The notes under the pieces: generated by a model
The model's database searches: none
What the model saw: the letters and a program-made list of their open reading frames with translations, nothing else
Told to the model about the DNA's origin: nothing
Translations under genes and position numbers: made by a program
Source: Marvinbryantia formatexigens DSM 14469
Lineage (GTDB): Bacteria; Bacillota; Clostridia; Lachnospirales; Lachnospiraceae
Assembly (NCBI RefSeq): GCF_025148285.1
Contig: NZ_CP102268.1
Span: 248,001-312,000 of the forward strand
Length of the DNA: 64,000 bases
Direction of reading: 5' to 3'
Shown here: piece by piece, positions 1 through 9,661 of the stretch
Layout of the letters: every line of letters starts with the position of its first letter
Numbering within the stretch: the first letter of the stretch is position 1

Positions 1-496
1 CACATCTGCCGCGGAACAGCTCTTTTCTGTCCGCCGGATCGCTGCCGCCGGACGTCTGACCGCCGCTCTTTACATAACGGCGCACCTCCAGAAGCTGGTA
101 GGTGTGGCGGTACTCGGTCGCCTTTTTCCTCACTGGACCGATGCCAGCCCCATGTCCCGAAAACTCACCGTTTCCCATATAATACTCCACATGACGTGAA
201 TCGTAGCGGGACGGCCCCCAGAACACAAGATTCCCCTCCTGCATCTTTACAAGATCCTTTTTCGAAAGGCTCTTCCTGCTGGCGTCTGTATTTTTCAATA
301 CCAGCGTTCCTTTGTCGATCTGCTCGCCGGTCCATGTGCCAACGAAGATGCCGAGACCACGCTCATAGCATTTCCACACCAGAGACGAGCAGTCCGAATA
401 TCCATCAAAAACATTCTCGCGCAGATAGCTCTGCGTGTAGGAATTTCTCCCCTCACGCGACCGGATCAGCGCGCTGACATCTGCAATGCCTGCCAT
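1..496 (-). CDS. NlpC/P60-like peptidoglycan hydrolase (phage-type lysin), 3' end beyond window
   Basis: The reading frame starts at an ATG at 496 preceded by GGAGGTAAACT and stays open to the window edge, so the C-terminus is missing. About 165 residues are visible, beginning MAGIADVSALIRSREG. A catalytic-cysteine motif (YSDCSSLVW, Cys36) and a later His in SRHVEYYMG (His102) fit the NlpC/P60 Cys-His dyad. Such proteins cut peptide stems of peptidoglycan and in Clostridia this compact form is typical of prophage or conjugative-element lysins. After residue 130 a Gly/Ser-rich linker (SGGQTSGGSD) begins, suggesting a second domain, perhaps a cell-wall-binding one, outside the window. No holin or phage structural gene is visible here, so prophage membership is inference. 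Confidence 0.75.
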   Translation of the reverse strand, partial: MAGIADVSALIRSREGRNSYTQSYLRENVFDGYSDCSSLVWKCYERGLGIFVGTWTGEQIDKGTLVLKNTDASRKSLSKKDLVKMQEGNLVFWGPSRYDSRHVEYYMGNGEFSGHGAGIGPVRKKATEYRHTYQLLEVRRYVKSGGQTSGGSDPADRKELFRGRC

Positions 497-594
497 AGTT
501 TACCTCCAAATACTTAGGTTACCCTATCAGCATATGCAGCATATCCCAGCTTTGGAAACAGATAGCGCCTGCCTTTTGAAACGCAGACTCTTTT

Positions 595-3500
595 CTATTT
601 TAACAAATCATAATCACATGGTCTAATGATCATATTTTTAAAATTAACTATCATGTCATTATCAAGCATCGGTTCTCCAACCACCGCAGGACATCCCAGC
701 TTCAGTGCCAGCGCTACCGTGCTGCACTGTTCATAATATTCCGCCCTTTCTCTTACCAATAACTGATGTTCAAAATCCGGTGACTGCAGTTTTACATTGG
801 AGAGTATTTCCAGATAGGCAATAATACTCTCCAGATATCGGTTTTCATAATGGCACATTTCCTCCAGCATTCTTGAGACAGAGCTGTGCGTAATATAAAC
901 ATTATCAAATTGCTCTAACGTATCCAGCTTGTCCTCTATCGCAATCATATATAAACCCCACGCATCTATCGCAATGCATCTGTTGACATCAAAACCAAGT
1001 TTCTTTTTTATTACCTGCACCCGCACATGCCAGTTTTCTCTCCTGTAAGTATCCTTTACACTATTAACCCTTGTTTCCAGCATTCCATTCCAGGTCGTCT
1101 CTCTGTGCGGAGGGTATTTTCGCTGCCAGATCAAAAACATGGCTCTTTCTCTCGTCAGATACGTACTGCCCTTAGACTGTGCAAGAATGCCGAAAAATGC
1201 ATTATCTACATTAAAATGCTCCCATGCTTTTTTCGCATTCAGGTTGCACATATATGCAATCAGCGCCACACGATGATACTCCTGAGGCAGAAGTAACCCC
1301 TCCTCAACGAAGGATATCCGTTCCTCTTCAAAACGCTCCGGATGATTAAAGGAATTCGTATACAGCATTAATTCATGCTCCCAGAAGATCCTGATATTTT
1401 TATCCTGCATCTCATTTTTATGTACAGAAAAAAATCTCAGTGCTTCCTTTATATCACGCCGATACTGAATGATATAATCAATATATGCTCTGTAGGCATA
1501 TTCCGGTTCATCCTTCACATATTCCGCATGGTTTTCAAACAGATCCCGAAACATGGCATCCGCTTTCTCCAGCATCCAGTTTCTTTTATAGAATTGAAGA
1601 ATTTCCAGCCATAATTCCAGAGACGGATTATTTTTCCAGCTTTCCACCACTTTTGCTTCTGCTTCTTCAACCGTATGACTATTTTCAAACAGAAAGTTTT
1701 CAAAAGCAGTTATCGCTTTCTCATTCCCTTCCGCTCTGATAAATACCAGATGTCTTTCCATGTCAGCCGTCACGTTCCAGCCAAAGATACGTCTTCCCCA
1801 TCCATATAGATTCATCAGCATCGCCACAACAGCCATCCGCTCTCTCTGGTCGATTTTCTCTATATTATTCTCGACAGCAACAATCAGGCGCTGCATATCC
1901 CTTTCCAGACATTGCGTTCTTTTAAGCATTGCCGGATTTTTAAACTCAAATGTCCGCATCATTTCATTCATCGCACCCAGGCTGTCAATAAGCACTTTAT
2001 CCGCTTCCGACAAGGCAGAAAAAACGGATAAGTCTATTTTTCCACCCTGGCATAAAGTTCTTGCATACTTCAGCTCAAGATCGCGCTGATCGATTTCTCC
2101 AAATAACGGTCCATATTTTTTCAGGAGCGGATAAATTGTTATTATCCGATATGTATCCTGCAGGAAAAAGAACGTGTTAAATAACACGCATCCTTCCCTC
2201 TTCAATATCGCTGATAAATATAATTCATCCGCTTTTTCCAAAATAATCAGAAAACACTCCCGTGCCTTATATAAGGCAGCACGATTTATACGCTCCGTAT
2301 CTACCGTACCATCTTCCCTTGTCGCCTCCTGGATCGCCAGAAAATAGTATGCGCACGCCAGACTTTCCAGCACTGCATAATCGCTCCCGATCCGATAAGC
2401 ACGGTTCAAGCAGCGAACAGACCTGGTGTATTGTTTATAACGCTCCCCATATACAAATCCTATCATCTGATAAATTAATGCTTCTTCATCCGGCTCGGTA
2501 ATCTCCAGTTTCAGATTCTCGTGCTCATCGACCATATGCCCCAGCGTATCTTCCGCCGCGGCATTTTCTTCATACGCTCTTCCGAGATCATAAAACACTT
2601 CCGCCAGTATACGTACATTCTCGCTGTCTGTGCCATCTCCCAAAATTTTTTTTGCATATTCCATCGTTTCTTTATAATTCTTTTTTCCAAAATTGTAAGT
2701 CAGCCACCGCAGCGGATCGTGCCCCTTTAAAAGTCCCCGTTGCCTCATCTCTTCTTCAAGAATATGATATTCATCATCCAGATAACATGCTTCAAAGCAG
2801 TAAAGCATATGCTGCATGTGATGTTTTATCATATGCGCGCTGCACTGTTCGAACCGCTCGTCCAGCATCGTTTCCTTTGCAAAAGCTATCGCCTTCTGGA
2901 ATTTTATATCATCTATGTAAGCACGCACTTTTTCCGTCTGCATGCCAAGCCAGTCGTCGTACATACTCTGTTTTTGCGGAAGCCGGGTTGTCCCATCATA
3001 TAGCAGCTGCGTTTTCCCGCATGCAACGTCCTCTTCCGGAATCCCGATAATCCGGGTTTCAAGCAGTATATTAAAATGGTTTTTCATAATACTTCTTATT
3101 ATCCCCATTTTTACTGACGACACCCTGCCGCGATATACCGTTTCTCCCTCGCCAGACGATAGCAGTCCCAAAACGCTGAAATTCTCCTCTTCTCCATGCC
3201 AGACAGGCGCTCCGGAAAAGCCTTCCAGCTCATAAACTCTGTTGCCCTGATCAAGATATCCATCTTCCGCTCTGAAGGTAAATTCTCTTCTATCCGACAG
3301 ACTATGAAGAACGGTTCCACGTGTCGTATCCATTATTTCCAGCAGTGGAATTCCCTGCTTTATCCCACCTGGAAAACCCTGTGAAAAAACCTTATCGCCT
3401 TTTCTTGCCTCTGCGATCAGATAAGGCGTTGCTTCCAACGGCAATGCGTCATCTTTCTTTAGATAGATGACAGCCGCATCAACAGAATGCTTTTTAATAT

Positions 3501-3786
3501 TTCCTGTTTCTGTTATTTCATCAATCGGAGAATATACAACTTGTTCACGCCCCGCAAAAATACAACACTCCCGATAGTCTTCCTTTTGTCTGTCTATCGG
3601 GAGCAAAAAGTGAACCTCAATCGGGTCTGTCAGCGCTTCCAGCACATGTGCGCAGGTAAACACGAAGAACATAGAGCCTTTTCCGGAATAATATAAAACA
3701 CCGCTGCCGCATGAAGTTCTCCTTGCATCCGTAATGAGTGCAGAATACTCCTGCGTCCTCCATTCCAGATCTTCCAGCAGCCTCAT
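595..3786 (-). CDS. Trypsin-like serine protease / helical-repeat / PIN-like fusion protein
   Basis: About 1063 residues in three parts. The N-terminal 240 residues look like a trypsin/HtrA-fold protease: TCAHVLEA (His47), SVDAAVIYL (Asp103) and GFSGAPVW (Ser191) form a complete triad, numbering from the ATG at 3786. A long helical, TPR-like region follows to about residue 930. The last 130 residues (IAIDAWGLYMIA, SRMLEEM, ALALKLGCPAVVG) resemble a PIN-like nuclease with acidic positions, but this is a pattern match only. I chose the ATG at 3786 because it overlaps the stop of the upstream MBL gene as ATGA with GGGAGA upstream; an ATG at 3801 is the alternative. No signal peptide is seen, so it is probably cytoplasmic. 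Proteases with helical repeats beside MBL proteins recur in bacterial conflict systems, and I infer such a role. Confidence 0.7.
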   Translation of the reverse strand: MRLLEDLEWRTQEYSALITDARRTSCGSGVLYYSGKGSMFFVFTCAHVLEALTDPIEVHFLLPIDRQKEDYRECCIFAGREQVVYSPIDEITETGNIKKHSVDAAVIYLKKDDALPLEATPYLIAEARKGDKVFSQGFPGGIKQGIPLLEIMDTTRGTVLHSLSDRREFTFRAEDGYLDQGNRVYELEGFSGAPVWHGEEENFSVLGLLSSGEGETVYRGRVSSVKMGIIRSIMKNHFNILLETRIIGIPEEDVACGKTQLLYDGTTRLPQKQSMYDDWLGMQTEKVRAYIDDIKFQKAIAFAKETMLDERFEQCSAHMIKHHMQHMLYCFEACYLDDEYHILEEEMRQRGLLKGHDPLRWLTYNFGKKNYKETMEYAKKILGDGTDSENVRILAEVFYDLGRAYEENAAAEDTLGHMVDEHENLKLEITEPDEEALIYQMIGFVYGERYKQYTRSVRCLNRAYRIGSDYAVLESLACAYYFLAIQEATREDGTVDTERINRAALYKARECFLIILEKADELYLSAILKREGCVLFNTFFFLQDTYRIITIYPLLKKYGPLFGEIDQRDLELKYARTLCQGGKIDLSVFSALSEADKVLIDSLGAMNEMMRTFEFKNPAMLKRTQCLERDMQRLIVAVENNIEKIDQRERMAVVAMLMNLYGWGRRIFGWNVTADMERHLVFIRAEGNEKAITAFENFLFENSHTVEEAEAKVVESWKNNPSLELWLEILQFYKRNWMLEKADAMFRDLFENHAEYVKDEPEYAYRAYIDYIIQYRRDIKEALRFFSVHKNEMQDKNIRIFWEHELMLYTNSFNHPERFEEERISFVEEGLLLPQEYHRVALIAYMCNLNAKKAWEHFNVDNAFFGILAQSKGSTYLTRERAMFLIWQRKYPPHRETTWNGMLETRVNSVKDTYRRENWHVRVQVIKKKLGFDVNRCIAIDAWGLYMIAIEDKLDTLEQFDNVYITHSSVSRMLEEMCHYENRYLESIIAYLEILSNVKLQSPDFEHQLLVRERAEYYEQCSTVALALKLGCPAVVGEPMLDNDMIVNFKNMIIRPCDYDLLK

Positions 3787-4709
3787 ACCGGTGTCTCCCA
3801 TAAAATCTCTTCCCCCTCCACAAAATGTACCTTATATTTTTGATCTTCCTCTGTTAAAAATCTGCTCCACCAGTTCACAGATCCATAGATATTTATATTC
3901 CCATACCATTTGAGCAGTTTTGCAATCGTCTGCTTGTCCGGATGCCGGAGACCTTCCGTGCAGATTATGTAATTTCTGCAATTGACTCTGCCGCTCCACT
4001 CCTCGGAAATATTTTTTACCGAGCCATGATGCGGCAGTTTGACCAGGTCATAGTTTCCATCTTTGATGTTTGCCAGCACATCCGCTGACCATGCATCTCC
4101 CGTAAATAGCATCCTGCAGTCACGGTAAATAAATTCAAATACAATACTGGCATGATTGTTTACACTTGTATCGCTGTATTTTATCGGGAGAGCCATCAGC
4201 TCCCGAAAGCTATATCCATAATCTGATGTCCTGCCAAGCGGTACAGAATCCTGCACATTCTTCTCTCTGTGCAGCGCAGATTCCACCGGCCACAAAATCC
4301 GAAACACCGCACCATCTGTTTCAAAAGTATTGCCTACCACAGCCGGTTTTACAGGTATACCGCATTTTATCAGTCTCGTATATACTTCATCGTTTTGCCG
4401 GACAGATAATTCTGTCTGGCCGGAAATCACATCCCCGTGATTCATCCACACTTCTGTAACCGGCAATTTTTCATTCCTGCGCAAATTACTGAGCAGTCCT
4501 CCAATATGGTCGTCATCCACATGCGTCAGTATAAGCGCATCAACACACTCTCCGGCAGCAGACATCTCTGCGCAGATATCGGCAAGCCTGTTTCCAAAGC
4601 GCATAACGCCCGTATCTATTATAATATTGCGAAAATTTCCAGATGCGCCGACATATCGCAGGCGCATACAGTCGCCCCTTCCGGCATTGTAATTAAAAAT
4701 CTGCAGCAT
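3783..4709 (-). CDS. ComEC/Rec2-type metallo-beta-lactamase-fold hydrolase
   Basis: A 308-residue soluble protein beginning MLQIFNYNAGRGDCM, the typical start of ComEC-like MBL domains. THVDDDHIGG is the metal-binding HxxxDH-type motif, FTGDAW supplies the later acidic ligand and LPHHGSVKNI the last histidine motif. ComEC-like stand-alone MBL proteins are predicted nucleases or phosphodiesterases. No membrane segment is present, so this is not a DNA-uptake channel. A TTG at 4757 could extend it by 16 residues, but the ATG at 4709 lies exactly at the domain start, with AAGGGGGAAGG upstream. Its stop overlaps the start of the protease gene by four bases, so the two are almost certainly translated together. 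Substrate is unknown. Confidence 0.75.
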   Translation of the reverse strand: MLQIFNYNAGRGDCMRLRYVGASGNFRNIIIDTGVMRFGNRLADICAEMSAAGECVDALILTHVDDDHIGGLLSNLRRNEKLPVTEVWMNHGDVISGQTELSVRQNDEVYTRLIKCGIPVKPAVVGNTFETDGAVFRILWPVESALHREKNVQDSVPLGRTSDYGYSFRELMALPIKYSDTSVNNHASIVFEFIYRDCRMLFTGDAWSADVLANIKDGNYDLVKLPHHGSVKNISEEWSGRVNCRNYIICTEGLRHPDKQTIAKLLKWYGNINIYGSVNWWSRFLTEEDQKYKVHFVEGEEILWETPV

Positions 4710-4866
4710 AGGTTCTGTTTCTGTCCTTCCCCCTTTACTTCCTTCAGCCTTCTGCAAGGCAAATCATGCTAACCAATAATCAACAGCGCACCAGCCTCTT
4801 CTACATCTGTCTGGCTCGTTGCTCTCGGGAATAAATAACCTGACATTTCAGCCAGGCTACCCTTTC

Positions 4867-5136
4867 TTACTTGATGTTATTGAAAAAAGCATTCAGGTAA
4901 TACGATAGATTTGCTTCAATCATCCTGACATATCCCGGATAGCTGAAAATAACTCCAGGTTCATCCAGTCCCTCTGTATGACCTACACATGAAAAGCCAT
5001 TTCTGTCTGCTCCGATATAGGTATCTATTGACCTCATCTGCCCATCCTGATTTTTCAGAATGATGTTCATTAACGTCAATCCATCTCCGATATCATATAA
5101 ATCAACTTTACGTTCAGAAGCTTTGTACTTTATCAT
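4867..5136 (-). CDS. Unrecognised 89-residue protein
   Basis: The frame begins at an ATG at 5136 with GGAAGGATGCTGAAGA upstream, a credible ribosome site. I recognise no family. The sequence is mixed alpha/beta in pattern (LYDIGDGLTLMNIILKNQDG) with a central GADRNGFSCVGHTEG segment and no signal peptide or membrane helix. It starts 17 bases after the stop of the AAA-ATPase-like/nuclease gene on the same strand and is probably cotranscribed with it. The second copy of that nuclease, near 10.2 kb, has no equivalent partner, so the association may be fortuitous. Confidence 0.5.
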   Translation of the reverse strand: MIKYKASERKVDLYDIGDGLTLMNIILKNQDGQMRSIDTYIGADRNGFSCVGHTEGLDEPGVIFSYPGYVRMIEANLSYYLNAFFNNIK

Positions 5137-5153
5137 TCTTCAGCATCCTTCCC

Positions 5154-6827
5154 TTACTTTAGCCTCTCCCGCAGAACCTCCACCCTGCACTCATGTCGTT
5201 TATCCTCATCATCCTTGTTATAGGCAATCCCCACCGCAAGGATACGTCCCGTGTATTCCGGATTCTCCCCGAACTTTCCTTCAAACCGGAGCGCATACTG
5301 ACGGTCCTTGATTTGCCGGATCGCTTCGTCCGCTGTGTGGTTCACTTTTAACTCAATAATAATACAATCCTCGTTTTTTACGAACGGATAAAAGATAAAG
5401 TCAACATAACCAAGACCCGCTTTGTCCTCGCGTTCAATACGATAGGAATCCAATGCTTTCAGATACACCCACCGGATAATAGACGCCAGCTCTGCCTCAT
5501 TGCTGTATGTCTGCAGCGGGCTGTGCGTATTATGCGCGTACTCCATCAACTCCGTCATAGTTTTTGTATCGCCGGCTTTCGTCGCTGCGAGCATCCGCCC
5601 CGATTCTTTTGTCAGCTTATACACATTTCCAAGAGAAGGCTCCCGCTGTACTACTTCTGCAAACTTATCCATCAATTCTTTGTTCGGAATGGAAACATAC
5701 CCGTCTTTAAAATTCAGAAATCCATACACTACCATCGCTGAGAATATCTCATCTTTTGTTTCCAGCTCCATCGATGTAGCAGCATATTCCTGTACTCTTG
5801 CCGGAACCGGATTATCCGCTACCATAGCGGCGATATCATCCTTGACAGCATCCGTATTGGCACCTATATAATAGAATATCTCATCATAAGGGCCCGAACT
5901 CGTCCAGTAGCTTCCCAACTGGTTGTCACTAAGCGCACCGACTACAGACCTGGGGTTATACAGCTTTTGGCCGCCTGCCGTCTGATATCCGTCATACCAC
6001 AGTTCCAATTCCTCACGGGTCACAGCCGGATCTGGCTCTGTCTCCAGATACCTCTGATACAGAACATCCACTTCCTCATCGGTAAAACCGAAATATTCAC
6101 TGTATTTTACCCTGGTGGCCATAGAATACTCAAAAAACATATTCAATTCTGAGCCGCTGGAATATTTTGCAATCGGCAGGATACCCGTCATGTATGCCAT
6201 CTCCACATAGGCTTTATCCTTTAAAAGATTGCTTAAAAATTTCGTGAATCTAGCCTTGTCTTTATCTGCGGCAAAATCCTGATGATAAATATAATCCCAT
6301 TCATCCAGCACAAAAATAAACTTCTCCCCATCACAGTATTCATGCACCTTCATCAAAGCATCCCATATGGCATCGTCTTTTTCTATTTCTGCATTAGGGT
6401 ATGCTTTTCGCAAATCTGTCAGTAATCCTTTTTCAAACCGTGCAATATACTGACTATAGGAATTACCTTCTTTTGGCATCTCATTAAACATAATATGGAT
6501 GACATTGTGTTTATTCAGATGTCCTTCATACCAGTCATACTTTGAAGCTTTCAAATTTCGAAAAAGCCTGCTGCTGTCTGCGCCTTTTCCAAAATAAGAA
6601 GCGATCATGTTAGCCATAACCGTCTTACCAAACCGGCGCGGTCTGGTGATCGCTACATATTTGGGCCCCTTTCCCTGATTAGGACCAGCTTCTTCCATTT
6701 CATTCCCTTCCAGTTCCACCAGCGGCACAAGTTCAGCAAGTATATCCGTCTTATCCACAAAATAAGTTGATGCGTATTCTCTGCGGAATAAACTATATGC
6801 ACTCCGGCTATTTAAATAAATACCCAT
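5154..6827 (-). CDS. AAA-ATPase-like protein with C-terminal PD-(D/E)XK nuclease domain, copy 1
   Basis: About 557 residues with the usual architecture of the AAA-ATPase_like plus PDDEXK_9 family common in gut anaerobes. Near the N-terminus FVDKTDIL precedes a P-loop in ITRPRRFGKTV, and FVLDEWDYIY is a Walker-B-like segment. The C-terminus has GYVDFIFYPF followed by CIIIELKVNHT, giving the D...ExK nuclease core. The cellular role of this family is not established. A GTG at 6836 could also start it, but the ATG at 6827 is better spaced from AAAGGAG. It is nearly identical to the gene at 10197-11870 except between about residues 90 and 160, and the 89-residue gene follows closely. Confidence 0.85.
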   Translation of the reverse strand: MGIYLNSRSAYSLFRREYASTYFVDKTDILAELVPLVELEGNEMEEAGPNQGKGPKYVAITRPRRFGKTVMANMIASYFGKGADSSRLFRNLKASKYDWYEGHLNKHNVIHIMFNEMPKEGNSYSQYIARFEKGLLTDLRKAYPNAEIEKDDAIWDALMKVHEYCDGEKFIFVLDEWDYIYHQDFAADKDKARFTKFLSNLLKDKAYVEMAYMTGILPIAKYSSGSELNMFFEYSMATRVKYSEYFGFTDEEVDVLYQRYLETEPDPAVTREELELWYDGYQTAGGQKLYNPRSVVGALSDNQLGSYWTSSGPYDEIFYYIGANTDAVKDDIAAMVADNPVPARVQEYAATSMELETKDEIFSAMVVYGFLNFKDGYVSIPNKELMDKFAEVVQREPSLGNVYKLTKESGRMLAATKAGDTKTMTELMEYAHNTHSPLQTYSNEAELASIIRWVYLKALDSYRIEREDKAGLGYVDFIFYPFVKNEDCIIIELKVNHTADEAIRQIKDRQYALRFEGKFGENPEYTGRILAVGIAYNKDDEDKRHECRVEVLRERLK

Positions 6828-6930
6828 TCTATCCACACTCCTTTCCCGGCCAGCCGTTCTGGATCTGTCTAAGCAGTTCTGACTTGCCTGATCTCCCCAT
6901 CTTGAAGCTGTCAGTTCTGCCCAGTCTCAC

Positions 6931-7005
6931 CCGCCTTCCAACAGCGTATAATAACCCTATTATGTTTATCGTACCATAAAACTTCCCCTGTTACAAGATG
7001 GTTTG
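6931..7005. repeat. Conserved upstream block of the nuclease gene (copy 1)
   Basis: This 75-bp block, including CAGCGTATAATAACCC and ACCATAAAACTTCCCC, recurs with small changes at 12007-12084, in each case 100-200 bp upstream of an AAA-ATPase-like/nuclease gene. Between the block and the gene the two loci differ much more. It may hold the promoter of these genes, but no clear -35/-10 pair could be assigned. The IS4-family element begins two bases beyond the block's distal edge. Confidence 0.6.
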
Positions 7006-7007
7006 TC

Positions 7008-8578
7008 CTTGAGTTTCCGCAGTTCTATCCACAAAGCCGCTGATTGGCGATGCTGATTATGCACAACTTTCAAAAAATGCCAAAAATATAAGGAATCTCT
7101 TCCTTTTTTGTTGTAAAATTAAGTCACCACAACAATAATCCACTAAACAAAAATGAAAGGATTCCTTATGGCTAATTTTACATCAAATACCTATCAAATG
7201 AAACGGGAAATTTTATCTTTTTCAAATAAAATTTCCAGAAATCTTTCCAAACCGGAACGTAAATTTATGGCGGATATGAATTATGGTATGCTTGCTTCCG
7301 GAAGCTGTCTTCTCACCGACATCGCTGACCAGTTACATGAAACGTCCAGAAAAATCAATACCGTTGACCGCCTTTCCAGGCATCTTGCAAAGGGCACTCC
7401 GAAAGATGCTCTGAAAGCTTATCTGAAACAAGTAAAAAAATGGTGCCCTGATCAGCCGGTTATCCATATCGATGACAGTGATGTTGTGAAGCCTGACGGT
7501 TACCAATTTGAAGCCCCCGGATGGGTCCGGGATGGTTCTGAAAGCACAAAAACAAAGAATGTTTATAAAAAAGGATATCATGTCACAGAAGCCACCGTCC
7601 TTACAACCAGCAACCATCCTGTCAGCATTTTTTCAGAAATTCATTCTTCCGTGGAAAAAGATTTTACTTCCATCAATGATGTGACCTTCTCCGCTATGGA
7701 ACGGGCAAAAGCTCTTTTCGGAAAAGCAACCTTTGTCATGGATCGCGGCTATGATGATAACAAGATGTTCCTGAAACTGGATTCCATGAAACAGGATTAT
7801 GTGATCCGGCTGACTGCAAAGCGCAGACTGTTATACCATAATAAATGGACCCTGGCCACGGAGCTGCGTAACCGCAGAAAAGGGAAAGTAAAGCTTCCAC
7901 TGTTTTACAAAGGAAAGAAACATGAAGCGTATCTTTCCCATGTAAAAGTTCAGATTACCGCATCCAGAAAAGATATGTATCCCGTCCTTGTTTACGGAAT
8001 TACAGAGCATCCCATGATGCTGGCAACAAATAAGGCAATCAAATCGAAAGAAGATGTAATAAAGGTTGCAAAGCTTTACTTTTCCAGATGGAAGATCGAG
8101 GAATATTTCCGCTGCAAAAAACAGATGTTTCAGTTTGAAAATTTCCGGGTACGCAAGCTTAAGGCAATCAATGCTTTAAACTTTTATACTACTTTATGCA
8201 TGGCATTTCTTGCCCATATTTCTATGAAGGCAGAAACAAATGCCCTTAAAACTGCAATTATACATACCGCAAATCCGATAAAAGAAAAGATAGCGTTTTG
8301 CTATTATCGGCTGGCTAAAGGTATCTCCGGCATACTGTCGTATGCAAAAGAGGGCATCAGGCTCTGGTTCCGGACAAGGCGTCCTGTATACCGTCAACTC
8401 TGCCTTAAGCTGGCTGTTTGAATAGATAAAAGAATATGTCTCCCAAAGTCCGGTTCCGGCGGGGCTTATTAAAGTACCTCTATTCACAGAACTGCCATTC
8501 GATACCTTTCAAAAAACGGCAGATTGGTACTTTAGGCAGACACATTTACTTTTTAATTACAGTTTGCGGAAACTCAAG
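7008..8578. mobile_element. IS4-family insertion sequence
   Basis: The element is bounded by 14-bp perfect inverted repeats, CTTGAGTTTCCGCA at 7008-7021 and its complement at 8565-8578, around one intact transposase gene. Comparison with the second nuclease locus shows similarity stopping at 7005/7006, which fits insertion there. No target-site duplication is obvious between GTTTGTC on the left and TATCATA on the right, so the right flank may have been rearranged after insertion. Confidence 0.75.
7168..8421 (+). CDS. IS4-family transposase
   Basis: A 417-residue DDE transposase. HIDDSDVVKP and FVMDRGYDDN supply the two aspartates, and YFSRWKIEEYFRCKK contains the Y-x2-R-x3-E-x6-K signature of the IS4 superfamily with the catalytic Glu. 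I start it at the ATG at 7168 (MANFTSNTYQ), since AAAGGA lies six bases upstream, rather than the ATG at 7153. The frame is intact and flanked by terminal inverted repeats, so it could still be active. Confidence 0.9.
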   Translation: MANFTSNTYQMKREILSFSNKISRNLSKPERKFMADMNYGMLASGSCLLTDIADQLHETSRKINTVDRLSRHLAKGTPKDALKAYLKQVKKWCPDQPVIHIDDSDVVKPDGYQFEAPGWVRDGSESTKTKNVYKKGYHVTEATVLTTSNHPVSIFSEIHSSVEKDFTSINDVTFSAMERAKALFGKATFVMDRGYDDNKMFLKLDSMKQDYVIRLTAKRRLLYHNKWTLATELRNRRKGKVKLPLFYKGKKHEAYLSHVKVQITASRKDMYPVLVYGITEHPMMLATNKAIKSKEDVIKVAKLYFSRWKIEEYFRCKKQMFQFENFRVRKLKAINALNFYTTLCMAFLAHISMKAETNALKTAIIHTANPIKEKIAFCYYRLAKGISGILSYAKEGIRLWFRTRRPVYRQLCLKLAV

Positions 8579-8743
8579 TATCATATACGGTAGTAGTACT
8601 AATTTTTTCTTTTTTCTTTTGCTTACAAAAACTACAAATAATCCATGTATCCCTAATAATCCCGCCAATTTTAACGCCAAAAAGACCACCCTCTTTGGCC
8701 GGTCAGGTATAAACTTCAATATTTACTTAATTCTAGGAAACTG

Positions 8744-9661
8744 TTAAGCCACGCCTGCAATACTCATACTATTTCTTGGATGCATTTCTCGAAGTATCTC
8801 GGCCTGTTTCTTTGCCGCTATATGGATGTATATTTGAGTTGTCTTAATGGAACTGTGCCCTCGAATTTGTTGAACACAGCTCACATCTACACCTTCCTCA
8901 ATTAAATAGGTTGCAAATGAATGCCGGAACATATGAGGAGTAATATTCCGCGCTATACCAGCCTGCTTCGCATACTTTTTTAACATTGATCGAATTGACT
9001 GTTCCGTATATCTATTTCCCCTGTTGTTAATAAAAAAACAGCCACTTTTTTTGATTTCATTTTCATTCTGCTTATAATATTTTCTTAAAACTGCAAGTAC
9101 TGAGGAATTACTGATCTGGACATATCTCTCTTTTCCACCCTTTCCCATAATTCTGATCTGACCAGAATTTAGGTTTACACTGTCTTCTCGTATATTTGAT
9201 ATTTCGTACACTCTGGCACCTGTCGCAAAAAGAACTTCCACAACTGCTATATCCCTCAATTGGTATTTATAACCAGTTAGAACATTCTTCTTCAGACAGT
9301 CATACATATAATTCAGTAACTTCTCTATTTCTTCCCGCAGTATTATCCTCGGAAGAGTTATGGTTTCTTTAAATTTAACTTTAATCTTCCTAAAAGGATT
9401 GTACGAGATAATCTCCTCTTCCTCCAAATAATTGTAAAAGGCCTTTAAAGATGCGATTTTCCTTTTTACCGTCTTCTGCTTATATTTTTTATGTAGTTCA
9501 GTAATATATACTTCTATTTTTTCTTTATTGGGTTCATCACAGCAAATAAATGTAAAGTACTGGCACAAATCAATCCGATATGCTTTAATCGTATTTTTAT
9601 CAAGTTCTTTTCTGTATTCGCAATATTCCAGATATGGCACCAATTTATCCTGTATCCTCAT
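8744..9661 (-). CDS. Tyrosine recombinase, XerC/XerD-like
   Basis: 305 residues with an N-terminal SAM-like core-binding domain (about 1-95) and a C-terminal catalytic domain. The residue set is complete: Arg in ATGARVYEI, Lys in MGKGGKER, HxxR in PHMFRHSF, His in IRGHSS and the nucleophile Tyr in TTQIYIHI. The ATG at 9661 has GGAGG nine bases upstream. It may be an element integrase or a local inversion enzyme. I looked for paired inverted repeats in the flanks and found none, so no invertible switch is claimed. It sits among transposon and nuclease remnants rather than with cell-division genes, so chromosome dimer resolution is unlikely. Confidence 0.85.
   Translation of the reverse strand: MRIQDKLVPYLEYCEYRKELDKNTIKAYRIDLCQYFTFICCDEPNKEKIEVYITELHKKYKQKTVKRKIASLKAFYNYLEEEEIISYNPFRKIKVKFKETITLPRIILREEIEKLLNYMYDCLKKNVLTGYKYQLRDIAVVEVLFATGARVYEISNIREDSVNLNSGQIRIMGKGGKERYVQISNSSVLAVLRKYYKQNENEIKKSGCFFINNRGNRYTEQSIRSMLKKYAKQAGIARNITPHMFRHSFATYLIEEGVDVSCVQQIRGHSSIKTTQIYIHIAAKKQAEILREMHPRNSMSIAGVA

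Noticed and set aside
3783-4709. ComEC DNA-uptake protein
   Set aside because: The protein is only the soluble MBL part, without the competence and membrane domains.
8680-8703. GCCAAAAAG...CTCTTTGGC hairpin as terminator of the recombinase gene
   Set aside because: One mismatch in a nine-base stem and no T-run on the minus strand; too weak to list.
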